DNA of 64,000 bases from Alicyclobacillus acidocaldarius subsp. acidocaldarius Tc-4-1 (lineage in GTDB: Bacteria > Bacillota > Bacilli > Alicyclobacillales > Alicyclobacillaceae): the NCBI RefSeq assembly GCF_000219875.1, contig NC_017167.1, positions 848,765 to 912,764 on the forward strand, in the 5' to 3' direction. The notes beneath the pieces were generated by a model. That model was not told the DNA's origin. It was given only the letters and a program-made list of their open reading frames with translations, and made no database searches. The position numbers were made by a program, and so were the translations under genes. Positions 16,339-24,854 of this stretch are shown in pieces (position 1 is the first letter of the stretch; each line of letters starts with the position of its first letter).

Positions 16339-16452
16339 TTCGCTCGTTCCGTCGCCCGCCCGCCATGACCGCGCCCTTGCCGTGGGGCGCGGCCCGTCTA
16401 CGCGGCCGTCTGTCTCCTCTCGCGCAAACTGAAAGAGAAAGGGGATATCGGC

Positions 16453-19437
16453 ATGATCGATATCAGGACCGAAGCACAGGTCGAGGCGCGGACCGTGCAA
16501 GTCGAGATCGACGGCAAGGAAGTCACGGTGGAACAAGGCGCGTCTGTGCTCGACGCCATCCTGTCCACGGGGCAGGAACATCCGCATGTCTGTTATCATC
16601 CGGCCCTCGGCCCCATTGAGACGTGCGACACCTGTATTGTCGAGATTAACGGCAAGCTGATGCGCGCTTGTTCGACACCTGTCGAGGACGGAATGGTGGT
16701 TCGAACCAAATCCGTCGCCGCGCGGTACGCCCGCAAAGAGGCGATGGATCGCATTTTGAAGAACCACGAACTGTATTGCACCGTGTGCGACAACAACAAC
16801 GGCAACTGCGTGCTGCACAACACGGTGATGCAGATGGGCGTGGAACATCAGGCGTACCCGTTCACGCCCAAGCCGTACGAGGTCGACATGTCGAACCCGT
16901 TCTATCGGTACGATCCGCAGCAGTGCATCCTTTGCGGCCGCTGCGTCGAGGCGTGTCAAAACCTGCAGGTGAGCGAGGTTCTCTCCATCGCGTGGGACCG
17001 CGAGGTGCCGCGGGTCATCTGGGACAACGACGTGCCCATCAACGAGTCGTCGTGTGTGTCATGTGGCCACTGCGTGACCGTCTGTCCGACCAACGCGCTC
17101 ATGGAAAATCCATGCTTGGGGAAAGCGGGTTTCCTCACGGGCATTGAAAAGCCCACTCTCGAGAAGATGATCGACATCACCAAAAAGGTCGAACCCGGTT
17201 ACTCGTCCATCTTCGTCGTCTCCGAGATAGAGCACGAGATGCGCGAGGCGCGCATTCGGAAGACGAAGACGGTCTGCACGTATTGCGGCGTGGGCTGCGC
17301 GTTCGACGTATGGACGAAGGATCGGCATATTTTGAAGGTCGAGCCGCAGATGGAGGCGCCGGTCAACCAGATCTCCACGTGCGTCAAGGGGAAGTTCGGC
17401 TGGGACTTCGTGAACAGCCCGGATCGCTTGACCAAGCCGTTGGTGCGCAAGGGCGATCGGTTCGTGGAAGTGACCTGGGACGAGGCGCTCGACGTGATCG
17501 AACGGCGCATCAAGGAGATCCAGGCGAAGTACGGGTACGACGCGGTGGCGTTCATCTCGTCGTCCAAGACGACCAACGAAGAAAACTACTTGATGCAGAA
17601 GCTCGCGCGCGCCGTCATGCACACGAACAACATCGACAACTGCTCGCGCTACTGTCAGTCGCCTGCGACCGAAGCGCTGCGGCGGACCATGGGGCTCGGC
17701 GGCGACACCGGGTCCATCAAGGACCTCGAGTTGGCCGATCTCGTCCTGATCGTCGGTGCGAACCCTGCCGAGGCGCATCCTGTGTTGTCGACGCGCCTCC
17801 GCCGTGCGCAGAAGAAGCGCGGCCAGAAGCACATCGTGGCCGACGTGCGGCGCAACATCATGGCCACACGCGCCGACCTCTTCATTCAGCCGCGCCAAGG
17901 CACGGACTTGGTGTGGCTGTCCGCGGTGACGAAGTACATCATCGACCAGGGCCGGCACGACGAGGCGTTCTTGCGGGATCGGGTGAATGGCTTCGACGAG
18001 TACGTCCGGTCACTTGAGAAGTTCACGTTAGATTACGCGAGCGAGGTCTGCGGCCTTCGCAAAGAGGAACTCATTCGCGTGGCTGAGATGATCATGGAGG
18101 CAGAGCGCGTCGCCGTCTGCTGGGCCATGGGCGTGACGCAGCACCGCGGCGGCAGCGACACGTCGACCGCCATCTGCAACTTGCTCTTGGTAACGGGAAA
18201 CGTGGCGCGTCCTGGCACCGGCGCGTATCCGCTGCGCGGTCACAACAACGTGCAGGGAGCGGGCGACATGGGCTGTGCGCCTCCGTTCCTGCCTGGGTAC
18301 GAGCGAGTGGACAACGAAGAGCAGCGGCGGAAGTGGGAGAAACTATGGGGCGTCGAACTGCCGACCACGCCAGGTCTCAACAACCACCAGATGGTGGACG
18401 CCATTCACGAAGGCAAGCTCAAGGCGATGTATTTGTGCGGCGAAGACATGGCCGTGGTCGACTCCAACGCCAACTATGTGGAGGACGCCTTTCGGAAACT
18501 CGAGTTCTTCGTGGTTCAGGACGTCTTCCTTTCCAAAACCGCGCAGTTTGCCGATGTGGTCCTTCCGGCCTGCCCGAGCTTGGAGAAGGAGGGAACCTTC
18601 ACGAACACCGAGCGCCGCATCCAGCGCCTGTACAAGGTCCTGGATCCGCTCGGCGATTCCAAGCCGGATTGGGAGATCATTCAGATGGTCGCCAACCGGT
18701 TTGGCGCCAACTGGAACTACACATCTCCGCGGGAGATTTTTGAGGAAATGGCGAGCGCGGCCGATTTGTTCCGCGGGGCGTCGTATGACCGCCTCGAAGG
18801 CTATCGGAGTCTGCAGTGGCCCGTGCTTCCGGACGGCACCGATACGCCGCTTTTGTACACGGACGGCTTCGCATTCCCAGACAAAAAGGCCCGGCTGTAT
18901 CCTGTCGACTGGACACCGCCCATCGAAGTCGGCGAGGAATACGATCTCGAATTGAACAATGGGCGGTTGCTCGAGCACTTCCACGAGGGCAATATGACGA
19001 GCCGCGTGCCCGGGATCCACGAGAAGGTGCCGGAGACCTTCGTCGAAATTTCGCCGGAGCTCGCAAAGGAGCGCGGCGTGCAGGACGGTGCGCTGGTGCG
19101 CCTTGTCTCCCCGTACGGCAGCATCAAGGTGCGCGTGGCCGTGACGGATCGCGTGTCCGGAAAACACGTGTACGTCCCGCTCTTGTCCCATGCGGACGAG
19201 GAGGCGGTGAACCGCCTGACATCGAGCGATCACGACACCGCCACCTATACGCCTGCCTATAAGGAGATGCGCGTGCGCATGGAGGTCATCCAATCGTGCG
19301 GTGAACCGCCCATCAAGCGCGGGAACTTCCGCTTGGGCAAGCCGAACCCACAGCCCGGTGTGAATGTCGAGCAAAAGTGGGCGCGCAAAGACTATGTGCC
19401 GTTGGTGACGGATCGCGCCCTCGTGAAGGAGGGTTGA
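16453..19437 (+). CDS. fdhA: Formate dehydrogenase, molybdopterin catalytic subunit with N-terminal Fe-S domains
   Basis: 994 residues in the order 2Fe-2S ferredoxin-like domain (cysteines in HVCYHPALGPIETCDTC and ACSTP), the NuoG-type His/Cys cluster segment (HELYCTVCDNNNGNC), a 2x[4Fe-4S] segment (CILCGRCVEAC and CVSCGHCVTVCP), the molybdopterin 4Fe-4S motif CTYCGVGCAF near residue 275, and the bis-MGD domain. The active-site Cys lies in NCSRYCQSP near residue 400; no selenocysteine codon is involved. The enzyme oxidises formate to CO2. The domain plan matches YrhE/YjgC of B. subtilis. The gene is followed by DUF1641 after three bases. No dedicated NADH- or quinone-reducing subunit is nearby. 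Confidence 0.95.
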   Translation: MIDIRTEAQVEARTVQVEIDGKEVTVEQGASVLDAILSTGQEHPHVCYHPALGPIETCDTCIVEINGKLMRACSTPVEDGMVVRTKSVAARYARKEAMDRILKNHELYCTVCDNNNGNCVLHNTVMQMGVEHQAYPFTPKPYEVDMSNPFYRYDPQQCILCGRCVEACQNLQVSEVLSIAWDREVPRVIWDNDVPINESSCVSCGHCVTVCPTNALMENPCLGKAGFLTGIEKPTLEKMIDITKKVEPGYSSIFVVSEIEHEMREARIRKTKTVCTYCGVGCAFDVWTKDRHILKVEPQMEAPVNQISTCVKGKFGWDFVNSPDRLTKPLVRKGDRFVEVTWDEALDVIERRIKEIQAKYGYDAVAFISSSKTTNEENYLMQKLARAVMHTNNIDNCSRYCQSPATEALRRTMGLGGDTGSIKDLELADLVLIVGANPAEAHPVLSTRLRRAQKKRGQKHIVADVRRNIMATRADLFIQPRQGTDLVWLSAVTKYIIDQGRHDEAFLRDRVNGFDEYVRSLEKFTLDYASEVCGLRKEELIRVAEMIMEAERVAVCWAMGVTQHRGGSDTSTAICNLLLVTGNVARPGTGAYPLRGHNNVQGAGDMGCAPPFLPGYERVDNEEQRRKWEKLWGVELPTTPGLNNHQMVDAIHEGKLKAMYLCGEDMAVVDSNANYVEDAFRKLEFFVVQDVFLSKTAQFADVVLPACPSLEKEGTFTNTERRIQRLYKVLDPLGDSKPDWEIIQMVANRFGANWNYTSPREIFEEMASAADLFRGASYDRLEGYRSLQWPVLPDGTDTPLLYTDGFAFPDKKARLYPVDWTPPIEVGEEYDLELNNGRLLEHFHEGNMTSRVPGIHEKVPETFVEISPELAKERGVQDGALVRLVSPYGSIKVRVAVTDRVSGKHVYVPLLSHADEEAVNRLTSSDHDTATYTPAYKEMRVRMEVIQSCGEPPIKRGNFRLGKPNPQPGVNVEQKWARKDYVPLVTDRALVKEG

Positions 19438-19440
19438 GCC

Positions 19441-19938
19441 GTGGCGGAACCGATTCAGGTCATTCAGCGCCGGGAGGAGACGCTCGAGGAGCGGCGCCAA
19501 CGCGTCCTCGAGCGCCTGGCGGACGAGGTGGTGCACGAGGAGCAGGCGGCGGAGCGTTTGATTCGACTCGTGGCGCTGGCCGAGGAGAAAGGGCTTCTGC
19601 CGATGCTCACTGCGCTTCTTGAACGCGGAGACCGGATTCTGGCGCACGTCGTGGATCTGCTGGCTCGCGATGAGTACTCCTCTGCGCTGCAGAACGCCAT
19701 CGGCTTGGCTCAGGCGCTCGGGAAATTTGATCCAAGTCTGCTAGCCAGGCTCGTGGACGCTGTCGCAGGTGGGCTCGCGGACGCAAAAGAGGCGACATCC
19801 GCTGACGGGAAGCCGCTCGGCGTGTTCGAACTGCTTGCGCTGCTGAAGGATCCGAATGTATCGTATGCGCTGAGGTTCCTTCTGCGCTTTTTGTCCGGAA
19901 TGGGCAAGGCTCTTCAGTCGCAAGGCTCCTCAGACTGA
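19441..19938 (+). CDS. DUF1641 protein, YrhD/YjgD-like formate dehydrogenase partner
   Basis: 165 residues, mostly helical, beginning with a GTG three bases after the fdhA stop; GGAGGG in the end of fdhA serves as ribosome site. The C-terminal part (SADGKPLGVFELLALLKDP) carries the DUF1641 signature. Members almost always follow this type of formate dehydrogenase (YrhE-YrhD, YjgC-YjgD). The three-base gap predicts fixed stoichiometry, so a small structural subunit or assembly factor is likely. There is no signal peptide or membrane helix. Its own activity is unknown. Confidence 0.88.
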   Translation: MAEPIQVIQRREETLEERRQRVLERLADEVVHEEQAAERLIRLVALAEEKGLLPMLTALLERGDRILAHVVDLLARDEYSSALQNAIGLAQALGKFDPSLLARLVDAVAGGLADAKEATSADGKPLGVFELLALLKDPNVSYALRFLLRFLSGMGKALQSQGSSD

Positions 19939-19973
19939 AGGCGCAATTTCTCGGGAAATGTCGAACCAAAATG

Positions 19974-20002
19974 GGCCGCGGTCAGAAGCCGCGGCCTTGC
20001 TT
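19974..20002. terminator. Terminator hairpin between DUF1641 and ndh
   Basis: GGCCGCGG (19974-19981) pairs with CCGCGGCC (19989-19996) around a 7-base loop. The T tract is interrupted (TTGCTTG). It stands between convergent genes and could end both transcripts. Confidence 0.6.
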
Positions 20003-20008
20003 GTGTTG

Positions 20009-21196
20009 TCATATCTCCAGCCATTGTCGATAGCGCTTGAAGAGGATTACAGGACCTCCTAAATGCATTAAATATTTCATCTTCGATCCGTCCTTGAGCA
20101 CGAGCGCGGTGGCGCCGGTCGCGTGATGCTTGCCGATCTCAGCCACGCCGTACCTGGGTCCAAGCGAAGCCACCATGCCGTGATCGTGGTAGACAAATGG
20201 CAACGGAGGGCGCCCCTGTGCTCTTCGCACGAGATTCGCACCGAGGTGATGGCCCATCTGTTCAGCCACCTGCCCGGTGGGCGGCAGGACGTTGCCGCGA
20301 GCGTCGGTGAAGCGCGCGCAATCCCCAATGACGTACACGTCGGCCAAACCCCTGGCCATCAGGAACTCGTTCACGTCCACTCGGTTTCGCGCGTCCACCG
20401 GAAGCCCCGCTTCCTTCAACAGGGCGGGTGCTTCGACGCCGCCCGTCCAGACGAGCGTGCCGGCTTCGAGCTTTCGGCCCGACGCGAGCCGATACGCCTG
20501 CGGTTCGGCTCCGGCCACGCGCTCGTTGAGAATCAATTCCACGCCGCGTTCAACGAGCTTCGTCTGAGCCACAGCTCGGAGTTGGTGGTCCACGTCGGGA
20601 AGAATCTCGGCGTGCGCGTGGATCAAACCTAGGCGTAGGTCCGAAACGGGCAGTCCGAGCTCGCGCACGCGCTTCGGCAACCAGTCCGCCCATTCGCCAA
20701 TGAGTTCGACCCCTGTCAGGCCGCCGCCTGCCACGAGCACCCTGAGGTGGATGGGGTCCCCCGTTTGTTGGCACCGCTCGAGTTCTCGTTCCACATGGTG
20801 ATGGAGTTCCATCGCGGCGAGCAACGAATCCAGCCGGAACGTGTGCTCCGCCACGCCCGGAAGTCCGAAGGTGGCCGTGCGGCTCCCGAGCGCCACAATC
20901 AGCGTGTCGTATGCCAGCGTGGCGCCGTCGGTTTCGACGAGCTTGTCCGAAAGCCGCAGGTTCTTGACTTCAGCGATGACGATCTCGCTCGTCTTTCGAT
21001 GAAACAGGTCTTCCAGCGATAGCGCATACGTATGCGGGTCATGTCGCGCCCCAGCGACTTCGTGTAGAAGCGTCTTGAACGTGTGGTACGGCTCGCGATT
21101 TACAAGTGTAAACGGAATGCCATGCCGATCCAGTTCCAGCGCTACGGCGAGGCCACCGTATCCCGCCCCTAGAATCACAATTCCACCCAAATGCAC
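20009..21196 (-). CDS. Type II NADH dehydrogenase (NDH-2 family)
   Basis: 395 residues with two Rossmann motifs: FAD-binding VILGAGYGGLAVALEL at the N-terminus and NADH-binding VLVAGGGLTGVELIGEWA near residue 155. YVIGDCAR near residue 290 is the second FAD contact. NDH-2 moves electrons from NADH to menaquinone without pumping protons and attaches to the membrane through its C-terminus. The sequence is closer to the YumB/YutJ group than to sulfide:quinone reductase because the SQR cysteines are absent. The start is GTG 21196 or TTG 21190; both follow the same AGGAG. Next to a formate dehydrogenase it may help feed the quinone pool. Confidence 0.88.
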   Translation of the reverse strand: MHLGGIVILGAGYGGLAVALELDRHGIPFTLVNREPYHTFKTLLHEVAGARHDPHTYALSLEDLFHRKTSEIVIAEVKNLRLSDKLVETDGATLAYDTLIVALGSRTATFGLPGVAEHTFRLDSLLAAMELHHHVERELERCQQTGDPIHLRVLVAGGGLTGVELIGEWADWLPKRVRELGLPVSDLRLGLIHAHAEILPDVDHQLRAVAQTKLVERGVELILNERVAGAEPQAYRLASGRKLEAGTLVWTGGVEAPALLKEAGLPVDARNRVDVNEFLMARGLADVYVIGDCARFTDARGNVLPPTGQVAEQMGHHLGANLVRRAQGRPPLPFVYHDHGMVASLGPRYGVAEIGKHHATGATALVLKDGSKMKYLMHLGGPVILFKRYRQWLEI

Positions 21197-21272
21197 TCTC
21201 TCCTCTCGCTCTGATGATACACGAATCGAGAGAAGAGAGGAGCCGAGGAGACTCGACGGCGCTGTCGTCTCT

Positions 21273-21304
21273 TAAAAAATGGAGCCACGCTTGCGCGCGG
21301 CTCC
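21273..21304 (-). terminator. Terminator of the YjcZ-like gene
   Basis: On the minus strand GGAGCC and GGCTCC enclose a 12-base GC-rich segment and are followed by A then six T. It ends the small gene that reads toward ndh. Confidence 0.75.
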
Positions 21305-21313
21305 GGATGGGTC

Positions 21314-21415
21314 TCAATTCGTATAGGCGCCGTACGGAACGAGGAGGATGAACAGCACGAAGATGATGAGAAACACGACAGCCCAGCGGGTGTAACCACC
21401 GAAGACACCGTACAT
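21314..21415 (-). CDS. 33-residue YjcZ-like sporulation miniprotein
   Basis: ATG at 21415 with AAGGAGG ten bases upstream opens a 33-codon frame that ends at 21314. The peptide starts MYGVFGGYTRW and then has one hydrophobic helix containing FLIIFVLFILLVPYG. A short Gly/Tyr-rich head followed by a VLFILL-type helix is the hallmark of YjcZ-family sporulation proteins, found in Bacillus spores and membranes. A strong terminator follows, so the gene forms its own unit. The family call rests on this pattern only; the function is not established. Confidence 0.7.
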   Translation of the reverse strand: MYGVFGGYTRWAVVFLIIFVLFILLVPYGAYTN

Positions 21416-21544
21416 CGTCTCAGCACCTCCTTGTCGTTCGATGGTTCACTGTATGTACGCGGGCGCGACATTGGGTGGACGGATGCCCGGATCGGAGGCG
21501 TATAATGGTCAAGCAAGGATCTCTTTGGAGGAGGGCGAATTTTC

Positions 21545-21937
21545 GTGGCATTGACCTTTCGGCAGATGGTGCAAAAAGCCAAGGAGAACGTGCCAGGGCT
21601 GACCGCCGCGGAGGCGAAGAAGCGGCTGGAAGAAGACCCGAACACCCTCGTCATCGACGTGCAGGATGCGGCGGACGCCGGCGCTTGCGGGCTCATCCCG
21701 TCGAGCGTCAACATCTCGCTCGGGATGCTTCCGATTCGCGCTGATCTGGAGCTTCCGAAGGAACTGCGCGATGAGCGCCTCGCGGATCGCAATCGGCCCA
21801 TCATCACGACCTGTGGAGCCGGTGGACAAGCGGCTCTGGCGGCGTACGTGCTGAAACTCATGGGTTTCACGAACGTCGCGTACATCGAAGGCGGGACGGC
21901 TGCGTGGAAGCAAGCTGGCTATGAGGTCGTACACTGA
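21545..21937 (+). CDS. Rhodanese-like sulfurtransferase
   Basis: A 130-residue single rhodanese domain starting at GTG with GGAGGAGGG upstream. DVQDAADA is the conserved N-terminal loop, and the active-site Cys lies in ITTCGAGGQAALAAYVL, followed by the final motif YIEGGTAAWKQAGY. Rhodaneses hold a persulfide on this Cys and pass sulfur to acceptors in cofactor synthesis or detoxification. The loop CGAGGQ is not a classical CRxGxR, so activity on thiosulfate cannot be assumed. TATAAT at 21501-21506 is a likely -10 element. Confidence 0.87.
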   Translation: MALTFRQMVQKAKENVPGLTAAEAKKRLEEDPNTLVIDVQDAADAGACGLIPSSVNISLGMLPIRADLELPKELRDERLADRNRPIITTCGAGGQAALAAYVLKLMGFTNVAYIEGGTAAWKQAGYEVVH

Positions 21938-21960
21938 TGTACAAGGAGTGTTCGTAAAAG

Positions 21961-21990
21961 AGAAAGCGCCCCATTTGGGCGCTTTCTGCC
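21961..21990. terminator. Bidirectional terminator
   Basis: AGAAAGCGCCC (21961-21971) pairs with GGGCGCTTTCT (21977-21987), with A-rich and T-containing flanks on both sides. It separates the convergent rhodanese and aldo/keto reductase genes. Confidence 0.75.
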
Positions 21991-22815
21991 TTAAAAGGTG
22001 TCGGGATCGGGTCCGAAGCGATGGTTCTGGTTGAGCGCGCTGATGCGTCGCATGTCTTCATCGGACAGCGAGAAGTCGAACAGGTCCGCGTTTTCGAAGA
22101 TGCGCTCTCTGCGAACCGATTTGGGGATGGTCACCACCTCGTTCTGCAGATCCCAGCGAAGCACAATTTGGGCGGGCGTCTTGTGGTACTTCTGTGCCAG
22201 CTCTTGCAGGACCGGGAGATCGAGATTCCCTCGCATAATGGGACTCCACGCTTCCAGTTGAATGTGATGCTTCCGGCAGAACTGCCTCAGGGGTTCCTGG
22301 GTCAACAGAGGGTGATATTCCACCTGGTTGACCGCCGGGACGACGTTGCCGTGCGCGAGGATATCCTCGAGATGATGAATTTGAAAATTGCTTACCCCGA
22401 TGGCTCTGGCAAGTTTCTCGTCGTAGATGCGCTCGAGTGCACGCCAGGTCTCGCGATACTTCCCGCTCACCGGCCAGTGGACCAGATACAGATCCACGTA
22501 GTCGAAGCCGAGGCGCTTGAGGCTTGCTTCGAATGCACGAAGCGTCTGGTCGTAACCTTGATCGGTATTCCAAACCTTGGTCGTGACAAAGACCTCACTG
22601 CGGGGTAGTCCTGATTCACGGACAGCTTTCCCAACGCTCTCCTCATTGGCGTAAAAAGCCGCGGTGTCGATATGGCGGTAGCCGGCTTCGAACGCGAAGC
22701 GGATGGCCTGTTCGACTTCGGCACCTGCCTGCGCCTTGTAGACGCCAAGCCCGAGCCACGGCATCTTGACTCCGTTGTTCAGGGTGACGGTGTCCTGCGC
22801 GTGTTGTGCGACCAT
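21991..22815 (-). CDS. Aldo/keto reductase, YtbE/YvgN-like
   Basis: A 274-residue AKR5-type reductase. The catalytic tetrad is visible: Asp and Tyr in [15 protein letters not shown], Lys in VTTKVWN and His in [22 protein letters not shown] is the NADPH-binding tail. Enzymes of this group reduce methylglyoxal, glyoxal and other aldehydes with NADPH. ATG 22815 is chosen because GGGAGG lies ten bases upstream; the frame is open 14 codons further without a ribosome site. It is a single-gene unit. Confidence 0.92.
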   Translation of the reverse strand: MVAQHAQDTVTLNNGVKMPWLGLGVYKAQAGAEVEQAIRFAFEAGYRHIDTAAFYANEESVGKAVRESGLPRSEVFVTTKVWNTDQGYDQTLRAFEASLKRLGFDYVDLYLVHWPVSGKYRETWRALERIYDEKLARAIGVSNFQIHHLEDILAHGNVVPAVNQVEYHPLLTQEPLRQFCRKHHIQLEAWSPIMRGNLDLPVLQELAQKYHKTPAQIVLRWDLQNEVVTIPKSVRRERIFENADLFDFSLSDEDMRRISALNQNHRFGPDPDTF

Positions 22816-22884
22816 TGCGGTGCAGCCTCCCTCTCGCAATTGGTATCCGAGTGCCAAACACGATTATACCGCAAGCGCGAAGCG

Positions 22885-22914
22885 GTGACCGTTCATGGGC
22901 TGGTGCCATACAAT
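22885..22914 (+). promoter_or_regulatory. Possible promoter of the interrupted transporter gene
   Basis: GTGACC (22885-22890) and TACAAT (22909-22914) are 18 bp apart and about 30 bp before the start codon of the truncated transporter. The -10 matches five of six consensus bases and the -35 four. Confidence 0.45.
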
Positions 22915-22946
22915 GCTCCAACACGCATCAGGTTGGAGGTTTCACG

Positions 22947-23027
22947 ATGGCACTGACCGCCTCGCACTGGCTGTATCTGGCTGTCGTCGCGTTGGTCGTC
23001 CTCGGCATGGCCATGCGCCGAGGGGCC
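22947..23027 (+). pseudogene. 5' fragment of a membrane transporter gene cut by the IS607 element
   Basis: ATG 22947 follows GGAGG and codes for MALTASHWLYLAVVALVVLG and then MAMRRGA, a first membrane helix with a positive cytoplasmic end. The frame then runs into the transposon and stops at 23096. The 3' part at 24855-25363 is in the same direction and codes for further membrane helices, so the two are probably remains of one permease. At least part of the middle is missing, so this is not a simple insertion. Confidence 0.55.
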
Positions 23028-23082
23028 GAGAACTGCTCATTGAATGATGGACAATCATGTACATTTGATGTATTTTATTTCT

Positions 23083-23670
23083 ATGAAAATAAGTGATTGG
23101 GCAAGAAAGAATGGAATCACGTACAAGACCGCCTGGCGTTGGGTAAAAGAAGGCCGGATGCCCGTGCCTTTTGAGCAAACTCCTTCGGGCACCATCCTTG
23201 TTCACGAACCCGAGTCTTCCACGGAGAATGCCGTGGCCTTGTATGCCCGCGTGTCAAGCGCCGATCAAAAAGCCGATTTGGATCGCCAAATCGCACGACT
23301 CATGGAATTTGCAACGGAACAGAGGCTTGTCGTGGTCAAGGCGGTCACGGAAATCGGCTCGGGCTCAACGGGACATCGACCGAAGCTCATGAAACTACTG
23401 TCCAATCCAGATGCGCATACGATTGTGGTGGAGCATCGGGATCGGCTCATGCGGTTCGGGTTTGAATACGTCGAGGCGGCTTTGGCGGCTCAAGGCCGAC
23501 GAATCCTCGTCGTGGAGCCAGGTGAGGTCAAGGACGACTTGGTGCAAGACATGATCGAAGTCCTCACGTCGTTTTGCGCGCGGTTGTACGGGCGACGTTC
23601 CGCTCGTCACCGCGCCAAGCGCGCTTTGGAGGTTTTCAAACGTGAAGATTCATCGGGCGTATCGGTATGA
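23083..23670 (+). CDS. tnpA: IS607 TnpA serine recombinase, copy 1 (intact)
   Basis: 195 residues. The N-terminal helix-turn-helix of MerR type reads MKISDWARKNGITYKTAWRW, and the small serine recombinase catalytic domain begins at VALYARVSSADQKADLDRQ with the nucleophile Ser after YARV. HTIVVEHRDRLMRFG supplies further active-site residues. It cuts and joins the element ends through a circular double-strand intermediate. ATG 23083 is preferred over the ATG at 23044, which lies too close to the element end. The end overlaps tnpB by 29 bp in another frame. Confidence 0.92.
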   Translation: MKISDWARKNGITYKTAWRWVKEGRMPVPFEQTPSGTILVHEPESSTENAVALYARVSSADQKADLDRQIARLMEFATEQRLVVVKAVTEIGSGSTGHRPKLMKLLSNPDAHTIVVEHRDRLMRFGFEYVEAALAAQGRRILVVEPGEVKDDLVQDMIEVLTSFCARLYGRRSARHRAKRALEVFKREDSSGVSV

Positions 23671-24793
23671 GTTGGCGCCGAATCGGATGCAACGGAGCCT
23701 GCTTGCCAAGCACGCAGGTGCGGCCCGATTTGCGTACAATTGGGGGCTTGCCAGACGCATCGCGCTCTATGAAGAGACGGGGCAAAGCACGAACGCCATC
23801 GAACAGCATCGGGAACTCAACCGCCTGAAGAAAACCGACTTCCCGTGGATGTACGAGGTCTCCAAATGCGCCCCGCAGGAAGCGCTGCGGGACTTGGATC
23901 GCGCGTTTCAACACTTTTTTCGCGGGTTGAAGGAGGGACGCAGGGTCGGATTCCCTCGCTTCAAGAAAAAAGGGCGCGACGATTCATTTCGCCTGACGGG
24001 TTCGATTCGCGTCTTGGACAACGCCATACAACTGCCTCGGCTCGGGCGGATTCGGCTGAAAGAAAAACCGCATGTCGAAGGCCGAATCCTGTCGGCGACG
24101 GTCAAGCGGGAGGCGGACCGATGGTATGTGAGTTTGTCGGCAGAAACGGAGATTCCGGACCCTGTTCCACCTTCGGGCGAGCCGGTGGATGTGGATCTGG
24201 GGGTCTCGTGGTTTTTGACGTTGTCTGACGGGACGAAAATCGAGGCGCCAAAGCCGCTCGCCCGATACCTTCGCCGCTTAAGGCGGTTATCGAAGCGGCA
24301 TAGCCGAAAGAAACCAGGCTCGCGAAATCGGCGGAAGTCGGCGCTGGCGCTTGCCCGGCTGCACCGGAAGATCCGCAACATACGGCAGGACTTTTTGCAC
24401 AAAGTGACGACGGAGCTCGCGAAAACCAAGCGAGCAATCGCCATGGAAGACCTGCATGTGCGAGGCATGGTGCAGAATCGAGCGTTGGCGCGAGCCATTT
24501 CGGACGTGGGTTTTGGCGAGTTTCGGCGAATGTTGACGTACAAGTGTGCGTGGTATGGCTCGGAACTCATCGTGGCACCACGGTTTTACGCGAGCAGCAA
24601 GACGTGCTCGGCGTGCGGGTACGTGATAAGCGAGCTGCCATTGTCGGTGCGGGAGTGGACGTGCCCGGCGTGCAGCACGCGGCATGACCGCGACATCAAC
24701 GCAGCGAAAAATCTTTTGAGAATCAGTACCGCGAGTTCCGCGGGAAGTGACGCCTGTGGAGATCCCTCTGGCGGGGCGGCCTTCGGCTGCTAG
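23642..24793 (+). CDS. tnpB: TnpB RNA-guided nuclease, copy 1
   Basis: 383 residues starting with GTG inside tnpA. The OrfB helix-turn-helix region is at the N-terminus. The RuvC residues are all present: Asp in VDVDLGVSWF, Glu in AIAMEDLHVRG and Asp in DRDINAAKNL. The zinc finger is CSACGYVISE...CPAC. TnpB proteins use an omega RNA from the element's right end to cut DNA matching the flank, which helps retain the element. Nothing in this copy looks inactivated. It differs from copy 2 at only about three positions. Confidence 0.92.
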   Translation: MKIHRAYRYELAPNRMQRSLLAKHAGAARFAYNWGLARRIALYEETGQSTNAIEQHRELNRLKKTDFPWMYEVSKCAPQEALRDLDRAFQHFFRGLKEGRRVGFPRFKKKGRDDSFRLTGSIRVLDNAIQLPRLGRIRLKEKPHVEGRILSATVKREADRWYVSLSAETEIPDPVPPSGEPVDVDLGVSWFLTLSDGTKIEAPKPLARYLRRLRRLSKRHSRKKPGSRNRRKSALALARLHRKIRNIRQDFLHKVTTELAKTKRAIAMEDLHVRGMVQNRALARAISDVGFGEFRRMLTYKCAWYGSELIVAPRFYASSKTCSACGYVISELPLSVREWTCPACSTRHDRDINAAKNLLRISTASSAGSDACGDPSGGAAFGC

Positions 24794-24854
24794 TCACGGG
24801 TCGTAGAAGCAGGAAGCGAGAAGTGGACATTTGTCCATGAATCGCAGAACGGTG
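24690..24854 (+). ncRNA. Predicted omega RNA of copy 1
   Basis: TnpB guides normally derive from the end of tnpB and the following right-end segment, with the flank as spacer. The region holds GC-rich hairpins such as CCGCGAGTTCCGCGG and the palindrome TGGACATTTGTCCA. The predicted guide would start at 24855 with CGGCCGCGTTCCACGTGATG. The boundaries are inferred from the known TnpB arrangement; only the right edge is supported by the copy comparison. Confidence 0.5.

Larger units (their letters stand above)
23028..24854 (+). mobile_element. IS607-family element, copy 1 (tnpA + tnpB)
   Basis: The limits come from comparing both copies: they share sequence from GAGAACTG at the left end to AACGGTG at the right end, 1827 bp, and differ immediately outside. 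Both ends contain short TGGACA palindromic motifs (near 23048 and TGGACATTTGTCCA near 24822), likely TnpA binding sites. There is no target duplication, as expected for a serine recombinase. Copy 2 (30162-31989) is in opposite orientation and almost identical, so the spread is recent. Confidence 0.85.
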
